Positions 8,321-17,194 are shown, numbered from the stretch's first letter. The stretch is DNA of 64,000 bases from Herpetosiphon giganteus (GCF_016907925.1 NZ_JAFBCZ010000017.1:1-64000); one strand, 5' to 3'. The notes: generated from the sequence alone by a model not told the origin. A program made the numbers and translations.

Positions 8321-9826
8321 ATGGATTATGATCTGATTGTGATTGGCGCAGGCATTGCAGGGTTGTCTGCCGCCGCCCTCTTAGCCAACGATGGCTACCG
8401 CGTGCTCGTGCTTGAGGCGCATATCGAGCCTGGTGGCTGTGCTTCTTCCTATCAACGTAAACGCCCCAATGGCGATCAATATATTTTTGATGTTGGTGCA
8501 ACCGTTTTTGCTGGTTTTCGGCCTGGCGGTGCGCATCATTGGCTTGGTCAAAAATTGGGCTTAACTTGGCCAATTCAGCCCCTCAACCCAGCCATGGAGG
8601 TGTGGTTACCCGATCTGCGGGTGACGCGTTGGGGCGATGAACGTTGGCGTGCAGAGCGTCAGCGGCTTTGCCCAAGCCAAGCGTGGGAAGCAGAGCAATT
8701 TTGGCGCGAGCAAGAACAGGTGGCCGAGGTTGCTTGGCGTTTTGCTGGGCGCATGCCGCCGATGCCGCCAGAATCGCTGGCAGATGTGGGCCGCTTGACC
8801 AGCACAATTCGGCCTGAAATGCTGCATTTACTGCCAGCCTTACCGCGTACCGTCAAACACGTCTTAGATCGCCATAAGCTTGATGATCGGCGCATGCGCG
8901 CCTTTATCGACGGTCAATTATTGATCAGCGCCCAAAGTAGCAATGCTGAATGCGCGTGGCTCTATGGCGCGGTTGCACTCGATTTGGCGCGCATTGGCAC
9001 TTACTACGTGGAAGGCGGCGCTTGGAATTTGGCCAAAACGCTTGAACAAGCGTTAATCAAAGCTGGCGGCGAAATTCGCTATCGCCAAAAAGTTAGCCAA
9101 ATTCAGACTGATCGCGGCCAGATTGTGGGTGTGCAGACGGAGCAAGGCGAGCGTTTGCGAGCGCGGCATGTGATTGCGAATACAACCATGTGGGATCTGG
9201 CCGATTTGCTCGATCAGCCGCCAACTTGGCTGTTGCGGCGCAGAATTGAAGCGGTTCCGCAAGGCTGGGGGGCCACAACGCTCTATTTGGGCATCGACGA
9301 GGCGGCAATTCCCCACGGTTTGGCTGAGCACCACCAAATTATTGCTGATTATGCTCAAGCGCTGGGCGAAGCTAATAGCGTCTTTATTTCGTTACACCCT
9401 GCCGCCGATCGTTCGCGTGCGCCGCAGGGCCAACGTGCGATGACCGTTTCAACCCATACTAATGTGAGTCGCTGGTGGCATTGGCGACAAACCGATCCCG
9501 CGCGTTATCGGGCTGAAAAAGCGGCGATGGCTGAGCGTATGCTCGATACGGTTGAACTAGCGCTGCCCACAATTCGCCAGCATCTTCGCTATCAACAAAT
9601 TGGCACGCCAGTGTCGTTTGCGCGCTATACCCAACGCAAGCGGGGCATGGTTGGCGGCTTGCCGCAGTGGCGCTCAATCTCGGGGTTGCTCAGTTTGGGG
9701 CCGCAAGCTGCAAAGATTAATGGTTTATGGCTGGTGGGCGATAGTACGTTTCCTGGCCAAAGCACCGCGGCGGTGACCCAAAGTGCGATTCAGGTCTATC
9801 AGAAAATTCGCCGTGCTGCTCGTTAA
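8321..9826 (+). CDS. Phytoene desaturase/carotene isomerase-type FAD oxidoreductase (501 aa)
   Basis: An N-terminal dinucleotide-binding fold (VIGAGIAGLSAAALL, then an acidic end of strand two, VLEAHIEPGGCASS) and the C-terminal carotenoid-type FAD segment (GLWLVGDSTFPGQSTAAV) place it in the COG1233 family with CrtI, CrtD and CrtISO enzymes. It probably desaturates or isomerises a carotenoid; the exact step cannot be told. A start at ATG 8321 is preferred over TTG 8315 because GGGGA (8309-8313) is then 7 nt away. No other carotenoid gene lies nearby. Confidence 0.75.
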   Translation: MDYDLIVIGAGIAGLSAAALLANDGYRVLVLEAHIEPGGCASSYQRKRPNGDQYIFDVGATVFAGFRPGGAHHWLGQKLGLTWPIQPLNPAMEVWLPDLRVTRWGDERWRAERQRLCPSQAWEAEQFWREQEQVAEVAWRFAGRMPPMPPESLADVGRLTSTIRPEMLHLLPALPRTVKHVLDRHKLDDRRMRAFIDGQLLISAQSSNAECAWLYGAVALDLARIGTYYVEGGAWNLAKTLEQALIKAGGEIRYRQKVSQIQTDRGQIVGVQTEQGERLRARHVIANTTMWDLADLLDQPPTWLLRRRIEAVPQGWGATTLYLGIDEAAIPHGLAEHHQIIADYAQALGEANSVFISLHPAADRSRAPQGQRAMTVSTHTNVSRWWHWRQTDPARYRAEKAAMAERMLDTVELALPTIRQHLRYQQIGTPVSFARYTQRKRGMVGGLPQWRSISGLLSLGPQAAKINGLWLVGDSTFPGQSTAAVTQSAIQVYQKIRRAAR

Positions 9827-9860
9827 TCGAAATTATGGATTGATGATAATTTTTGATTCT

Positions 9861-9924
9861 CCTCCCTTCCGTCCCTCCGCTGGAGGGAGACGCAGGGGGT
9901 TTTCATCACCCCCAAATATTTGGG
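9861..9924 (+). repeat. Dispersed hairpin repeat, copy 1
   Basis: The core shares CTTCCGTCCC, ACGCAGGGGGTTTTCATC and two hairpins with a second copy at 17132-17194. Here the first hairpin is TCCCTCC/GGAGGGA (9872-9878/9882-9888) and the second GGGGGT/ACCCCC (9895-9900/9908-9913); the 14-bp palindrome CCCAAATATTTGGG (9911-9924) follows. It lies between the 3' ends of two convergent genes. Confidence 0.75.
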
Positions 9925-9964
9925 TTGTGGATTGTTCTGGTGTTTCTATTACCCCTTTAAACAC

Positions 9965-9994
9965 AGTATGCAGGGCTAAGCAACCCTGCATACT
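9965..9994. terminator. Strong stem-loop between convergent genes
   Basis: Perfect 11-bp inverted repeat AGTATGCAGGG (9965-9975) and CCCTGCATACT (9984-9994) with an 8-nt loop, between the flavoenzyme gene and the convergent ppa gene. No long T-run, so termination is likely but not certain. Confidence 0.5.
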
Positions 9995-10041
9995 TAAACC
10001 TTAATCCTGAACCCTAGCCCCTGAATCCTGATCCCTCAAAC

Positions 10042-10578
10042 CTACTCAGGCTTGCGAAAATTGTCGTTGTAGAGTTGAATTGAGTCTTGGATGCGTTGCT
10101 TGGCGGCTTCAGCACCTTGCCATTCGCCAACTTCAACGGTTTTGTTTTCTAAGGCTTTGTATGAGGCAAAGAATTGGGTTACTTCTTTGATGAAGTGTGG
10201 TGGCACATCGCCCAAATCTTTGATATTGGCAAAATATGGGTCGTTGGCTGGAACGGCGAGAATTTTATCGTCGTTTTCGCCGCCGTCGATCATGCCAAAC
10301 ACGCCAACTGGGCGCGCTTCAATCAAGCAGCCAGGAAAGGTTGGGAAGTTGATCAGCAAAATGACATCTAATGGGTCGCCATCATCGCAATAGGTTTGGG
10401 GAATTAAGCCATAATCGCCTGGGTAATAGACTGCTGATGAAAGCACTCGATCAAGCTTGACCAAACCGGTATCTTTATCGATTTCATACTTATTGCGTGA
10501 GCCACGGGGAATTTCAATCACTACGTTAATAATTTCTGGCGCATCGTCGCCAAATGGCACATCATGCCAAATATTCAC
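10042..10578 (-). CDS. ppa: Inorganic pyrophosphatase, family I (178 aa)
   Basis: Hydrolyses pyrophosphate to phosphate and drives biosynthetic reactions. The family I hallmarks are present: IEIPRGSRNKYEID, the YPGDYGLIPQT segment and the metal-binding DGDPLDV with further Asp residues in GENDDKILAV. The best start is the GTG at 10576-10578: GGAGG lies 8 nt upstream, and the protein then begins VNIWHDVPFG, as family members do. The upstream ATG options place this Shine-Dalgarno inside the coding sequence. Length is typical of bacterial enzymes. Confidence 0.92.
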   Translation of the reverse strand: MNIWHDVPFGDDAPEIINVVIEIPRGSRNKYEIDKDTGLVKLDRVLSSAVYYPGDYGLIPQTYCDDGDPLDVILLINFPTFPGCLIEARPVGVFGMIDGGENDDKILAVPANDPYFANIKDLGDVPPHFIKEVTQFFASYKALENKTVEVGEWQGAEAAKQRIQDSIQLYNDNFRKPE

Positions 10579-10616
10579 AGGGAATTCCTCCATACATGGG
10601 TTATCAAAACGGCGCA

Positions 10617-10644
10617 ACTATACCACGTTTTAGGTTGTTTGCAA
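10617..10644 (-). promoter_or_regulatory. Putative ppa promoter
   Basis: On the minus strand TTGCAA (complement of 10639-10644) and TATAGT (complement of 10617-10622) are separated by 16 nt, giving a start site about 30 nt before the proposed GTG codon of ppa. Confidence 0.45.
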
Positions 10645-10761
10645 TGCATTTGACGCACTGCATTGTAGAGAAATATGCCACAAGGGGCTATAATTCACTA
10701 CGTTGTGGCTATTAGGATAGCATACAATCACGCAATAGCTTACTAAACATGGAGCAGCCTC

Positions 10762-12189
10762 ATGCGTTTTCCCATTGTAATTCAAGGCGGCATGGGTGTC
10801 GCCGTATCTGATTGGCGGCTGGCCAAGGCCGTTGCAAGCGCAGGTCAACTTGGTGTAGTTTCTGGGACTGGGATCAATGTAGTGCTTGCTCGGCGTTTGC
10901 AAGAGGGCGATCATGATGGAGCGATGCGCCGAGCGCTAGCGCATTTTCCGATTGCTGGCTATGTCGAGCGCATTCTCGAACGCTATTTTATCGAGGGTGG
11001 CAAGCCTGCTGATCAGCCATATCGGGCTGTGCCGATGTATACTGCCGTCCCATCAAACGAATGGCAGATTTTGAATGTTGTGGCTTCGTTTGTCGAAGTG
11101 TGGTTGGCCAAGGAAGGCCACAAGGGCGTTGTGGGCATCAACTTGCTGGAAAAAGTGCAAATGCCCAATTTATCGGCCTTGTATGGCGCAATGTTGGCCG
11201 AGGTTGATTATGTGCTGATGGGCGCGGGCATTCCGCGCGAGATTCCAGGCGTGCTTGATCAGTTTTCAGTTGGTGAGGCTACTAGCCTGAATATTTACGT
11301 TGAGCAAGCTGGGGCTGACGATAAATTAGCTGTCCATTTTGATCCCAAGCAAATGTTTGATAATCCACCTGCCACGCTCAAGCGCCCAGAATTTTTGGCA
11401 ATTATTGCCTCGAATACCTTGGCGATTGCCTTGGCCAAAAAAGCCACCGGTAAGGTCAATGGCTTTATCGTCGAAGGCCCAACGGCTGGGGGCCATAATG
11501 CACCGCCACGCGGCCAACCAGTCTTTAATGAACGCGGCGAGCCAGTCTATGGTCAGCGCGATGTGGTCGATTTGGTCAAATTGCAGGATTTAGGCTTGCC
11601 CTTCTGGATGGCTGGTTCGTATGGCTCGCCTGAGCGCTTGGCTGAAGCGTTGGCTAGTGGTGCGGTTGGCATTCAAGTTGGCACTGCATTTGCCCTCTCG
11701 AACGACTCAGGGTTTAGCCCGGAAATTCGTCAATCGCTGCTAACCGACATTGCCAACGATAGCCTGACGATTTTTACTGATGCCTTGGCCTCGCCAACTG
11801 GCTTTCCCTTCAAAGTCGCTGAGTTGAACACCACTTTAGCCTTAGAGCCGACCTACAAAGAACGCCCACGGATCTGCGATTTGGGCTATTTGCGGGTGGC
11901 CTACCCGCGCGAAGATGGCACGATGGGCTTTCGCTGCCCAGCAGAGCCAGTCGATCAATATGTGAAAAAAGGCGGCGATATTAACGACACAACTGGGCGT
12001 AAATGCTTGTGCAATGCCTTGTTTGCCAACATTGGTATGCCGCAGCAACGCAAAGAATATACTGAGCAACCCTTGGTGACCTTGGGTGATGATATTAAAA
12101 CTGTCGCCGCTTTGCTTGAAATTCATCCGCAGGGCTTTAGCGCGGTTGATGTATTGGAATATTTGTTGGCAGCAGTGCCCCAACAATAG
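10762..12189 (+). CDS. Nitronate monooxygenase-like FMN protein (475 aa)
   Basis: A TIM-barrel FMN enzyme of the nitronate monooxygenase/2-nitropropane dioxygenase family: IQGGMGVAVSDWRLA at the N-terminus, GFIVEGPTAGGHNAPPRG in the centre and a GAVGIQVGTAFALS phosphate-binding segment. At 475 residues it is longer than typical nitronate monooxygenases (about 310-360), with a C-terminal extension that includes several Cys residues (about 390-430). The physiological substrate is unknown. GGAG lies about 8 nt before the ATG. It diverges from ppa, with a perfect TATAAT at 10689-10694 in the gap but no clear -35. Confidence 0.75.
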   Translation: MRFPIVIQGGMGVAVSDWRLAKAVASAGQLGVVSGTGINVVLARRLQEGDHDGAMRRALAHFPIAGYVERILERYFIEGGKPADQPYRAVPMYTAVPSNEWQILNVVASFVEVWLAKEGHKGVVGINLLEKVQMPNLSALYGAMLAEVDYVLMGAGIPREIPGVLDQFSVGEATSLNIYVEQAGADDKLAVHFDPKQMFDNPPATLKRPEFLAIIASNTLAIALAKKATGKVNGFIVEGPTAGGHNAPPRGQPVFNERGEPVYGQRDVVDLVKLQDLGLPFWMAGSYGSPERLAEALASGAVGIQVGTAFALSNDSGFSPEIRQSLLTDIANDSLTIFTDALASPTGFPFKVAELNTTLALEPTYKERPRICDLGYLRVAYPREDGTMGFRCPAEPVDQYVKKGGDINDTTGRKCLCNALFANIGMPQQRKEYTEQPLVTLGDDIKTVAALLEIHPQGFSAVDVLEYLLAAVPQQ

Positions 12190-12216
12190 CGCCTCCTAGC
12201 TGAATAGATCGATTAA

Positions 12217-12250
12217 AAGCAGCAGCAATCATGGGCGATTACTGCTGCTT
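12217..12250. terminator. Bidirectional terminator-like stem-loop
   Basis: AAGCAGCAG (12217-12225) pairs with CTGCTGCTT (12242-12250); the stem continues with AATC/GATT around loop ATGGGC. On the minus strand it is followed by TTTTAATC. It separates the nitronate monooxygenase-like gene from the convergent small gene. Confidence 0.6.
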
Positions 12251-12255
12251 GATCG

Positions 12256-12486
12256 TTAAGCGGCCAATGTGAGATCTGCCAAGGTAATGCGGCACGCCAT
12301 GCCCTCTAAAACAGCAGTCATCGCCTTATCTGCTTTAATTTGATTGGTCAAGGTGGCAAATAGAAGGTAGGCACAGGCACAAACTTGGGTATCTAACTCA
12401 TTCGATAAATGATCTTGGACGCTGATGCTCATGCTGATGGCATCGATTTTCAAAAATAAATCATCAAGCAATTCGTATACATTCAT
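12256..12486 (-). CDS. Small hypothetical protein (76 aa)
   Basis: A 76-residue, mostly helical protein with a CAC motif in the centre, a further Cys near the C-terminus and a hydrophobic end (ADLTLAA). AAGGAG lies about 8 nt before the ATG, so translation is well supported. I do not recognise a family. It follows the 93-aa gene on the same strand after 27 nt, so the two are probably co-transcribed and may work together. Confidence 0.65.
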   Translation of the reverse strand: MNVYELLDDLFLKIDAISMSISVQDHLSNELDTQVCACAYLLFATLTNQIKADKAMTAVLEGMACRITLADLTLAA

Positions 12487-12513
12487 AACGTACTCCTTTT
12501 TTACTCACTAAAC

Positions 12514-12795
12514 TTAGGCGCAACTGGTCAGCGTGGTGGCTGCAACAACCGACTTTTGGGTTGCGACTAAGGCCTGAATCAAGCGTTGGTTGGCGGGAAT
12601 TTGCTGGCTGAGGCTTAATTGCATAATTTTGATCAAGGCGTTGGCTTGGCGCACTTGCTCAGCAGTGATGGTATTTTGTTCTTGCAGCATAGCCATCAAT
12701 TGTTCTAATTCACGAATTGCTGTTGCCAATGAGGCATGAGGATCGATAATTTCGGCCAATAATTGATTGAAGCGTGCTTCTTGCTCTGGAGTCAT
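12514..12795 (-). CDS. Small helical hypothetical protein (93 aa)
   Basis: A 93-residue protein rich in Gln, Ala, Leu and Glu, predicted to be almost entirely helical and possibly coiled-coil, ending in TTLTSCA. GGAGG precedes the ATG by about 8 nt. No family recognised, no signal peptide or membrane span. It is first in a two-gene unit with the 76-aa protein. Confidence 0.65.
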   Translation of the reverse strand: MTPEQEARFNQLLAEIIDPHASLATAIRELEQLMAMLQEQNTITAEQVRQANALIKIMQLSLSQQIPANQRLIQALVATQKSVVAATTLTSCA

Positions 12796-12893
12796 TGCGT
12801 TTCCTCCGCTAAACCATCGAATCTGTCGCTACTGTATATAGATGCAGAAACAGGCTTTTTTTTGCATGCTGCAATCAAATTCATCAAAATTGG

Positions 12894-13826
12894 CTAAATT
12901 GGGGATTTTACGAGGTTTGCTAATGCGTCAGGCCAGCTTGGATACTCAAAATGAAATCCATGCTCAAGCAAGCGTTGGGGAATAACATTGCGACTTTTGA
13001 GCACTAATTCGGCTTCGGTGCGCAGCATCCATGCGCCGATCTGCATCAGCGGGCTAGGGATAGGCAAGCCAACGCGCATGCCCAAGGCTCGGCGTAAATG
13101 CAGCATAAACTGATGATTTGGCAGTGGTTGGGGTGCGCTGAGATTAATTGGCCCTGCTAGGTTTGGTTGTTCAATCAGCCATGTTATAGCACGCACCAGA
13201 TCATGGCTATGAATCCATGCGACATATTGTTGGCCATTGCCGATTGTTCCACCGAAGCCAGATCGTGCTAAACGACAAAGAATATCGAACACACCACCAC
13301 GATCGTGGCTCATCATCATGCTGGTGCGCAACATAATTTTGCGCGTCTGCGGAGTTTTGGCAGCAACTGCCGCATCCTCCCACGCCTTAACCAGATCAAC
13401 ATTAAACTGCCAACGTGCTGAGGCATTGGTTTCATTGCCCCCAATTGTATGCTGGGCTTCGGTTTGTGGCTCACGGCTATGGGCATAGATGGCTGAGCCG
13501 CTCGCTTGCAGCCAGAGCCAAGGTGGCTTTGAAAGCTGCGCAATTGCTTGCCCAAGCAAGCGTGTGGTCTCGATTCGCGAACGCCAAAGCTCGCTGCGAT
13601 TGGCGGCGGTATAGCGGCAATTAACGCTTTTGCCCGTCAGATTAATCAAAACATCACTAGTTTCCAATTGCTCAACCCAAGGCCCAAGCTGAACCGCATC
13701 CCAACTGATTGTTGTCTGCTTGCTTGCTGAACGCCCCATAATCTGAATAGTATGGCCTTGATTGCGCCAATAGCTGGTTAATAATTGCCCAATCTGACCG
13801 CTGCCGCCAACAATCACAATCCGCAT
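12894..13826 (-). CDS. TIGR01777 family NAD-dependent epimerase (310 aa)
   Basis: The N-terminal MRIVIVGGSGQIGQLL is the glycine-rich NAD(P)-binding turn of an extended short-chain dehydrogenase. The C-terminal segment from ALGMRVGLPIPSPLMQIGAWM to the end fits the DUF1731 tail that defines the TIGR01777/YfcH group. Its substrate is unknown in general. The start at 13826 is chosen because GAGG lies 8 nt upstream and the Rossmann fold begins at once; the longer frame (13976) runs into the MerR gene upstream. It lies 74 nt downstream of the MerR-type gene. Confidence 0.82.
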   Translation of the reverse strand: MRIVIVGGSGQIGQLLTSYWRNQGHTIQIMGRSASKQTTISWDAVQLGPWVEQLETSDVLINLTGKSVNCRYTAANRSELWRSRIETTRLLGQAIAQLSKPPWLWLQASGSAIYAHSREPQTEAQHTIGGNETNASARWQFNVDLVKAWEDAAVAAKTPQTRKIMLRTSMMMSHDRGGVFDILCRLARSGFGGTIGNGQQYVAWIHSHDLVRAITWLIEQPNLAGPINLSAPQPLPNHQFMLHLRRALGMRVGLPIPSPLMQIGAWMLRTEAELVLKSRNVIPQRLLEHGFHFEYPSWPDALANLVKSPI

Positions 13827-13900
13827 TGTCAATACCTCGCAAGGCTTAATAATAAATAAAACATTTGTGCTATACTCTGCTTGATAATTTGAAGTAATAA

Positions 13901-14632
13901 CTAAATAATTGGTAGTGGCGCTAGTGGAAGGTACGTCTTGATATAACTCACTAAGCTGGTGTTTGCTTGCAAACATTCCCAGCTTTGCTGGGCCAAGGCG
14001 GCACGGCGGTGTTCGATGGCGGCAACTGCGCGTTGGGGCTGCTGCTGATCGAGAGTTGCTAAAGTGGTACGAATCGAGCCAAAATCGGCGTTTGCTTGAC
14101 GTAATAAAACAATAATGCGCAAACGGCGCAACTGCCGCTCATCATAATAGCGATATTTATTCGATTGCTGGCGAATTGGCTGCAACAGACCTTGTTGCTC
14201 CCAAAAACGCAAGGCCGAAATTGGCACGCCAACGGCTTTGGCCGCCTCGCCAACCAAAAGCCGTTGCTGCTGGCGCTGGCTGGGTGGTAATTGGTCGGCC
14301 ACCGCTTTGAGCAAGCTCAGCGTCTGATCAAGCTGCTGGCGAATGTTATCGAGCTTGGCGTGATGCTGATTAATCAGATTAAACGCTGTTTGATGATCAG
14401 TTTGGTGGAGCGCCGCCATAATTGTTTGCGCAGCGCGCCAACCATAACCATTGATCATGGACTGGGCAGTGTTTAGCGCATCAATATGTTGCTGGGTATA
14501 GCGGCGATAGCCATTCGGGCCACGTTCGACAGCTGGTAAAAAGCCCTCAGCTTCATAATTGCGCACTTGCTGAACACTGATATTAATCGCTCGCGCCAAA
14601 TCAACGGTACGAAAATAACGCTCAACCTTCAT
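13901..14632 (-). CDS. Tandem-MerR transcriptional regulator (243 aa)
   Basis: Two MerR-type winged-helix domains in one chain. The first (residues 5-75) reads TVDLARAINISVQQVRNYEAEGFLP with NGYRRYTQQHIDAL; the second (about 125-195) reads VGEAAKAVGVPISALRFWEQQGLL with NKYRYYDERQLRRL. Between them is a helical linker where a normal MerR dimerisation helix would be. The duplication is unusual: most MerR proteins have one such domain and an effector domain. AAGG lies 6 nt upstream of the ATG. The epimerase downstream may be co-transcribed. Confidence 0.82.
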   Translation of the reverse strand: MKVERYFRTVDLARAINISVQQVRNYEAEGFLPAVERGPNGYRRYTQQHIDALNTAQSMINGYGWRAAQTIMAALHQTDHQTAFNLINQHHAKLDNIRQQLDQTLSLLKAVADQLPPSQRQQQRLLVGEAAKAVGVPISALRFWEQQGLLQPIRQQSNKYRYYDERQLRRLRIIVLLRQANADFGSIRTTLATLDQQQPQRAVAAIEHRRAALAQQSWECLQANTSLVSYIKTYLPLAPLPII

Positions 14633-14818
14633 GTTAAACCTTCATCTTACACTTGAGGCTTTAATTGGAGATTTGAGTGTGAAAAGCGCCTAAAAAAGCC
14701 TAAAACTCACGAGACTTGCATCTATGTTCTAGAATAACTCTAGATCGTTTGGATAGCAAGTTGATTGCTCGTAACGATTCACATAGCGGCCAGAGATTTG
14801 TAGTTATCAAGGAGTCTG

Positions 14819-17056
14819 ATGATGCAGGATCGAGCGTTTATTGAGGTGTATGGCGCACGCGAAAACAACCTCAAAAATATTTCCTTGAATATTCCTAAAC
14901 AGCGGGTGACAGTATTTACCGGAGTCTCTGGTTCGGGGAAGTCGTCGTTGGTGTTTGATACGATTGCCGCCGAGGCCCAACGCCAACTCAATGAAACCTT
15001 TACTTTTTTTGTGCAGGGCTTTTTGCCCCATTACGGCCAGCCCGATGTTGAACGAATCGAACATCTCAACTCGCCAATTATCATTGACCAAAAGCGGGTT
15101 GGCGGCGGTTCGCGCTCAACGGTTGGGACCTACACCGATATTGCGGTGCTATTACGCTTGCTCTTCTCGCGGGTTGGCAAGCCCTATGTTGGGCCTGGCT
15201 ATGCCTTTTCGTTCAACACGCCGCAAGGCATGTGCCCAGAATGCGAGGGTATTGGCAAGACCGTGCAGCTCGATATGGATAAATTGCTCGACCGCAGCAA
15301 ATCGCTGAATGAGGGTGCAATTTTGCATCCCGAGTTCAAGGTTGGCAAGATGATGTGGAAAATGTATCCGCTTTCGGGCTTGTTTGATAACGATAAACCA
15401 ATTCGCGATTATAGCGAACAAGAGCTACACGCCTTCTTGCATGGTGCTGATATTAAGGTTTCTTGGGGTGAATTTAGCTCGAAATACGAAGGCTTGATCG
15501 AACGCTTTGATCGGATGTATGTTAAAAAAGATGCTGCCGCGATGTCTGATCGCAATCGAGCTGTGTTTGAGCAATTCACAACCTCGCAAACCTGCCCGTT
15601 GTGTCATGGCCAGCGTTTGACCCAAGCTGCGCTGAATTGTCGCATTGCTGGACGCAATATTGCCGAACTTTCCGATTTGGAAGCCACTGATTTAATGAGT
15701 TTCTTGGCTGATTTTACTGATCCGATTGGCGATCGGGTGGCGGCAAAGCTCTTGGAGCGTATCCAGCAGCTGGTTGATATTGGCTTGGGCTATTTGAGTT
15801 TGAGCCGCGAAACCGCCACGCTCTCTGGTGGCGAATCGCAGCGGGTCAAGATGATTCGCCATCTTGGCAATAGCTTGACTGAAATGCTCTACATTCTCGA
15901 TGAGCCAAGCGTGGGCTTGCATGCGCGCGATGTGGCGCGGCTCAATCGCTTGTTGCAACAACTGCGTGATAAAGGCAATACCGTGCTGGTCGTCGAGCAC
16001 GATCCTGATGTGATTGCGATTGCCGACCATATTGTTGATATTGGGCCACGGGCGGGCGTGCACGGCGGCGAGGTTGTATTTGAAGGCAGTTTTGCCGATC
16101 TCAAACGCTCAAAAACCTTGACTGGAACCTATTTGCAACAAGACGTGCCGACCAAACAGCATTCACGCACGCCAACTGGCTATTTGCCAATTGTCAATGC
16201 GAATTTACATAATCTCAGAAATGTGAATGTTAATATTCCGACTGGCGTGTTGACTGTGGTGACTGGTGTGGCTGGCTCTGGCAAAAGCACCTTGATTAAC
16301 GAAGTCTTTTTGAGCCAACATCCAAATGCAATTGTGATCGATCAATCCAAAGTTACCGCCAATAGTCGTTCTGCGCCAGCGACCTACACCGGCATTATGG
16401 ATGATATTCGCCAGACTTTTGCCAAAGCCAATGGTGTGAGTGCCTCGTTATTCAGCTTCAATTCAACTGGAAGCTGCGATAATTGTAATGGCTTGGGCTT
16501 GGTGTATACCGATTTAGCCTTTATGGAAGGCATTTCGTCGACTTGTGAAATTTGCGAAGGCAAGCGCTTCAAAGCAGAAGTGCTGGAATATCAGCTGCGT
16601 GGCAAATCGATCAGCGATGTGCTTGATATGACCGCCGAGGAAGCGCTGGAATTCTTCAGCGAAAAGAAGATCAAGCCGGTGGTGCAAGCCATGAATGACG
16701 TTGGCTTGAGCTACTTGAAGCTTGGCCAGCCACTCAGCACGATCTCTGGTGGCGAAGGCCAGCGGCTCAAATTGGCAACCGAATTGCATAAAAAGGGTAG
16801 CGTCTATGTGATGGACGAGCCAACCACAGGCTTGCACCGCTCGGATATTGGCCTACTGATGCGGATTGTCGATAGCTTGGTTGATGCCAAGAATACGGTG
16901 ATTCTGATCGAACATCACTTGGATATTATTCGCCAAGCAGATTGGATTATCGATATTGGGCCTGATGGAGGCAGTGCTGGTGGCGAAATTATTTTTGAAG
17001 GCCCACCGTTGGCCTTAAAAGATTGCGCCCGCAGCATTACCGCCCAATTTATCTAA
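14819..17056 (+). CDS. Short UvrA paralogue, ABC-class excinuclease-like ATPase (745 aa)
   Basis: Two ABC modules are complete: Walker A GVSGSGKSS and GVAGSGKST, signatures LSGGESQRV and ISGGEGQRL, Walker B YILDEPSVGLH and YVMDEPTTGLH. Zinc-finger cysteines occur as CPECEG, CPLCHG, CDNCNG and CEICEG. At 745 residues it is about 200 shorter than genuine UvrA (about 940), matching the UvrA-like branch that lacks part of the UvrB-binding/insertion regions and includes drug self-resistance proteins of the DrrC type. GGAG (14811-14814) precedes the start. No uvrB or uvrC is nearby. Confidence 0.85.
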   Translation: MMQDRAFIEVYGARENNLKNISLNIPKQRVTVFTGVSGSGKSSLVFDTIAAEAQRQLNETFTFFVQGFLPHYGQPDVERIEHLNSPIIIDQKRVGGGSRSTVGTYTDIAVLLRLLFSRVGKPYVGPGYAFSFNTPQGMCPECEGIGKTVQLDMDKLLDRSKSLNEGAILHPEFKVGKMMWKMYPLSGLFDNDKPIRDYSEQELHAFLHGADIKVSWGEFSSKYEGLIERFDRMYVKKDAAAMSDRNRAVFEQFTTSQTCPLCHGQRLTQAALNCRIAGRNIAELSDLEATDLMSFLADFTDPIGDRVAAKLLERIQQLVDIGLGYLSLSRETATLSGGESQRVKMIRHLGNSLTEMLYILDEPSVGLHARDVARLNRLLQQLRDKGNTVLVVEHDPDVIAIADHIVDIGPRAGVHGGEVVFEGSFADLKRSKTLTGTYLQQDVPTKQHSRTPTGYLPIVNANLHNLRNVNVNIPTGVLTVVTGVAGSGKSTLINEVFLSQHPNAIVIDQSKVTANSRSAPATYTGIMDDIRQTFAKANGVSASLFSFNSTGSCDNCNGLGLVYTDLAFMEGISSTCEICEGKRFKAEVLEYQLRGKSISDVLDMTAEEALEFFSEKKIKPVVQAMNDVGLSYLKLGQPLSTISGGEGQRLKLATELHKKGSVYVMDEPTTGLHRSDIGLLMRIVDSLVDAKNTVILIEHHLDIIRQADWIIDIGPDGGSAGGEIIFEGPPLALKDCARSITAQFI

Positions 17057-17131
17057 TTGAATTGATTTGGAAGCCAATGGCAATCTGGATCGATTTATAG
17101 CAGGAATGCAGGTAAACCACCAAGCGAATAT

Positions 17132-17194
17132 TAGGGGGTGCAGGGGGATGAAAACCCCCTGCGTTTCCCGCCTTGAGGCGGGACGGAAGGGTGG
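17132..17194 (-). repeat. Dispersed hairpin repeat, copy 2
   Basis: Reverse-oriented copy of the element at 9861. Hairpins: CAGGGGG/CCCCCTG (17141-17147/17155-17161) and TCCCGCC/GGCGGGA (17166-17172/17177-17183). Relative to copy 1, a T-A pair in the latter stem has become G-C, so both arms changed together. It is also between convergent gene ends. Confidence 0.75.

Noticed and set aside
9783-10004. 73-aa frame through the dispersed repeat
   Set aside because: Starts inside the upstream gene and crosses two hairpins; no ribosome site.
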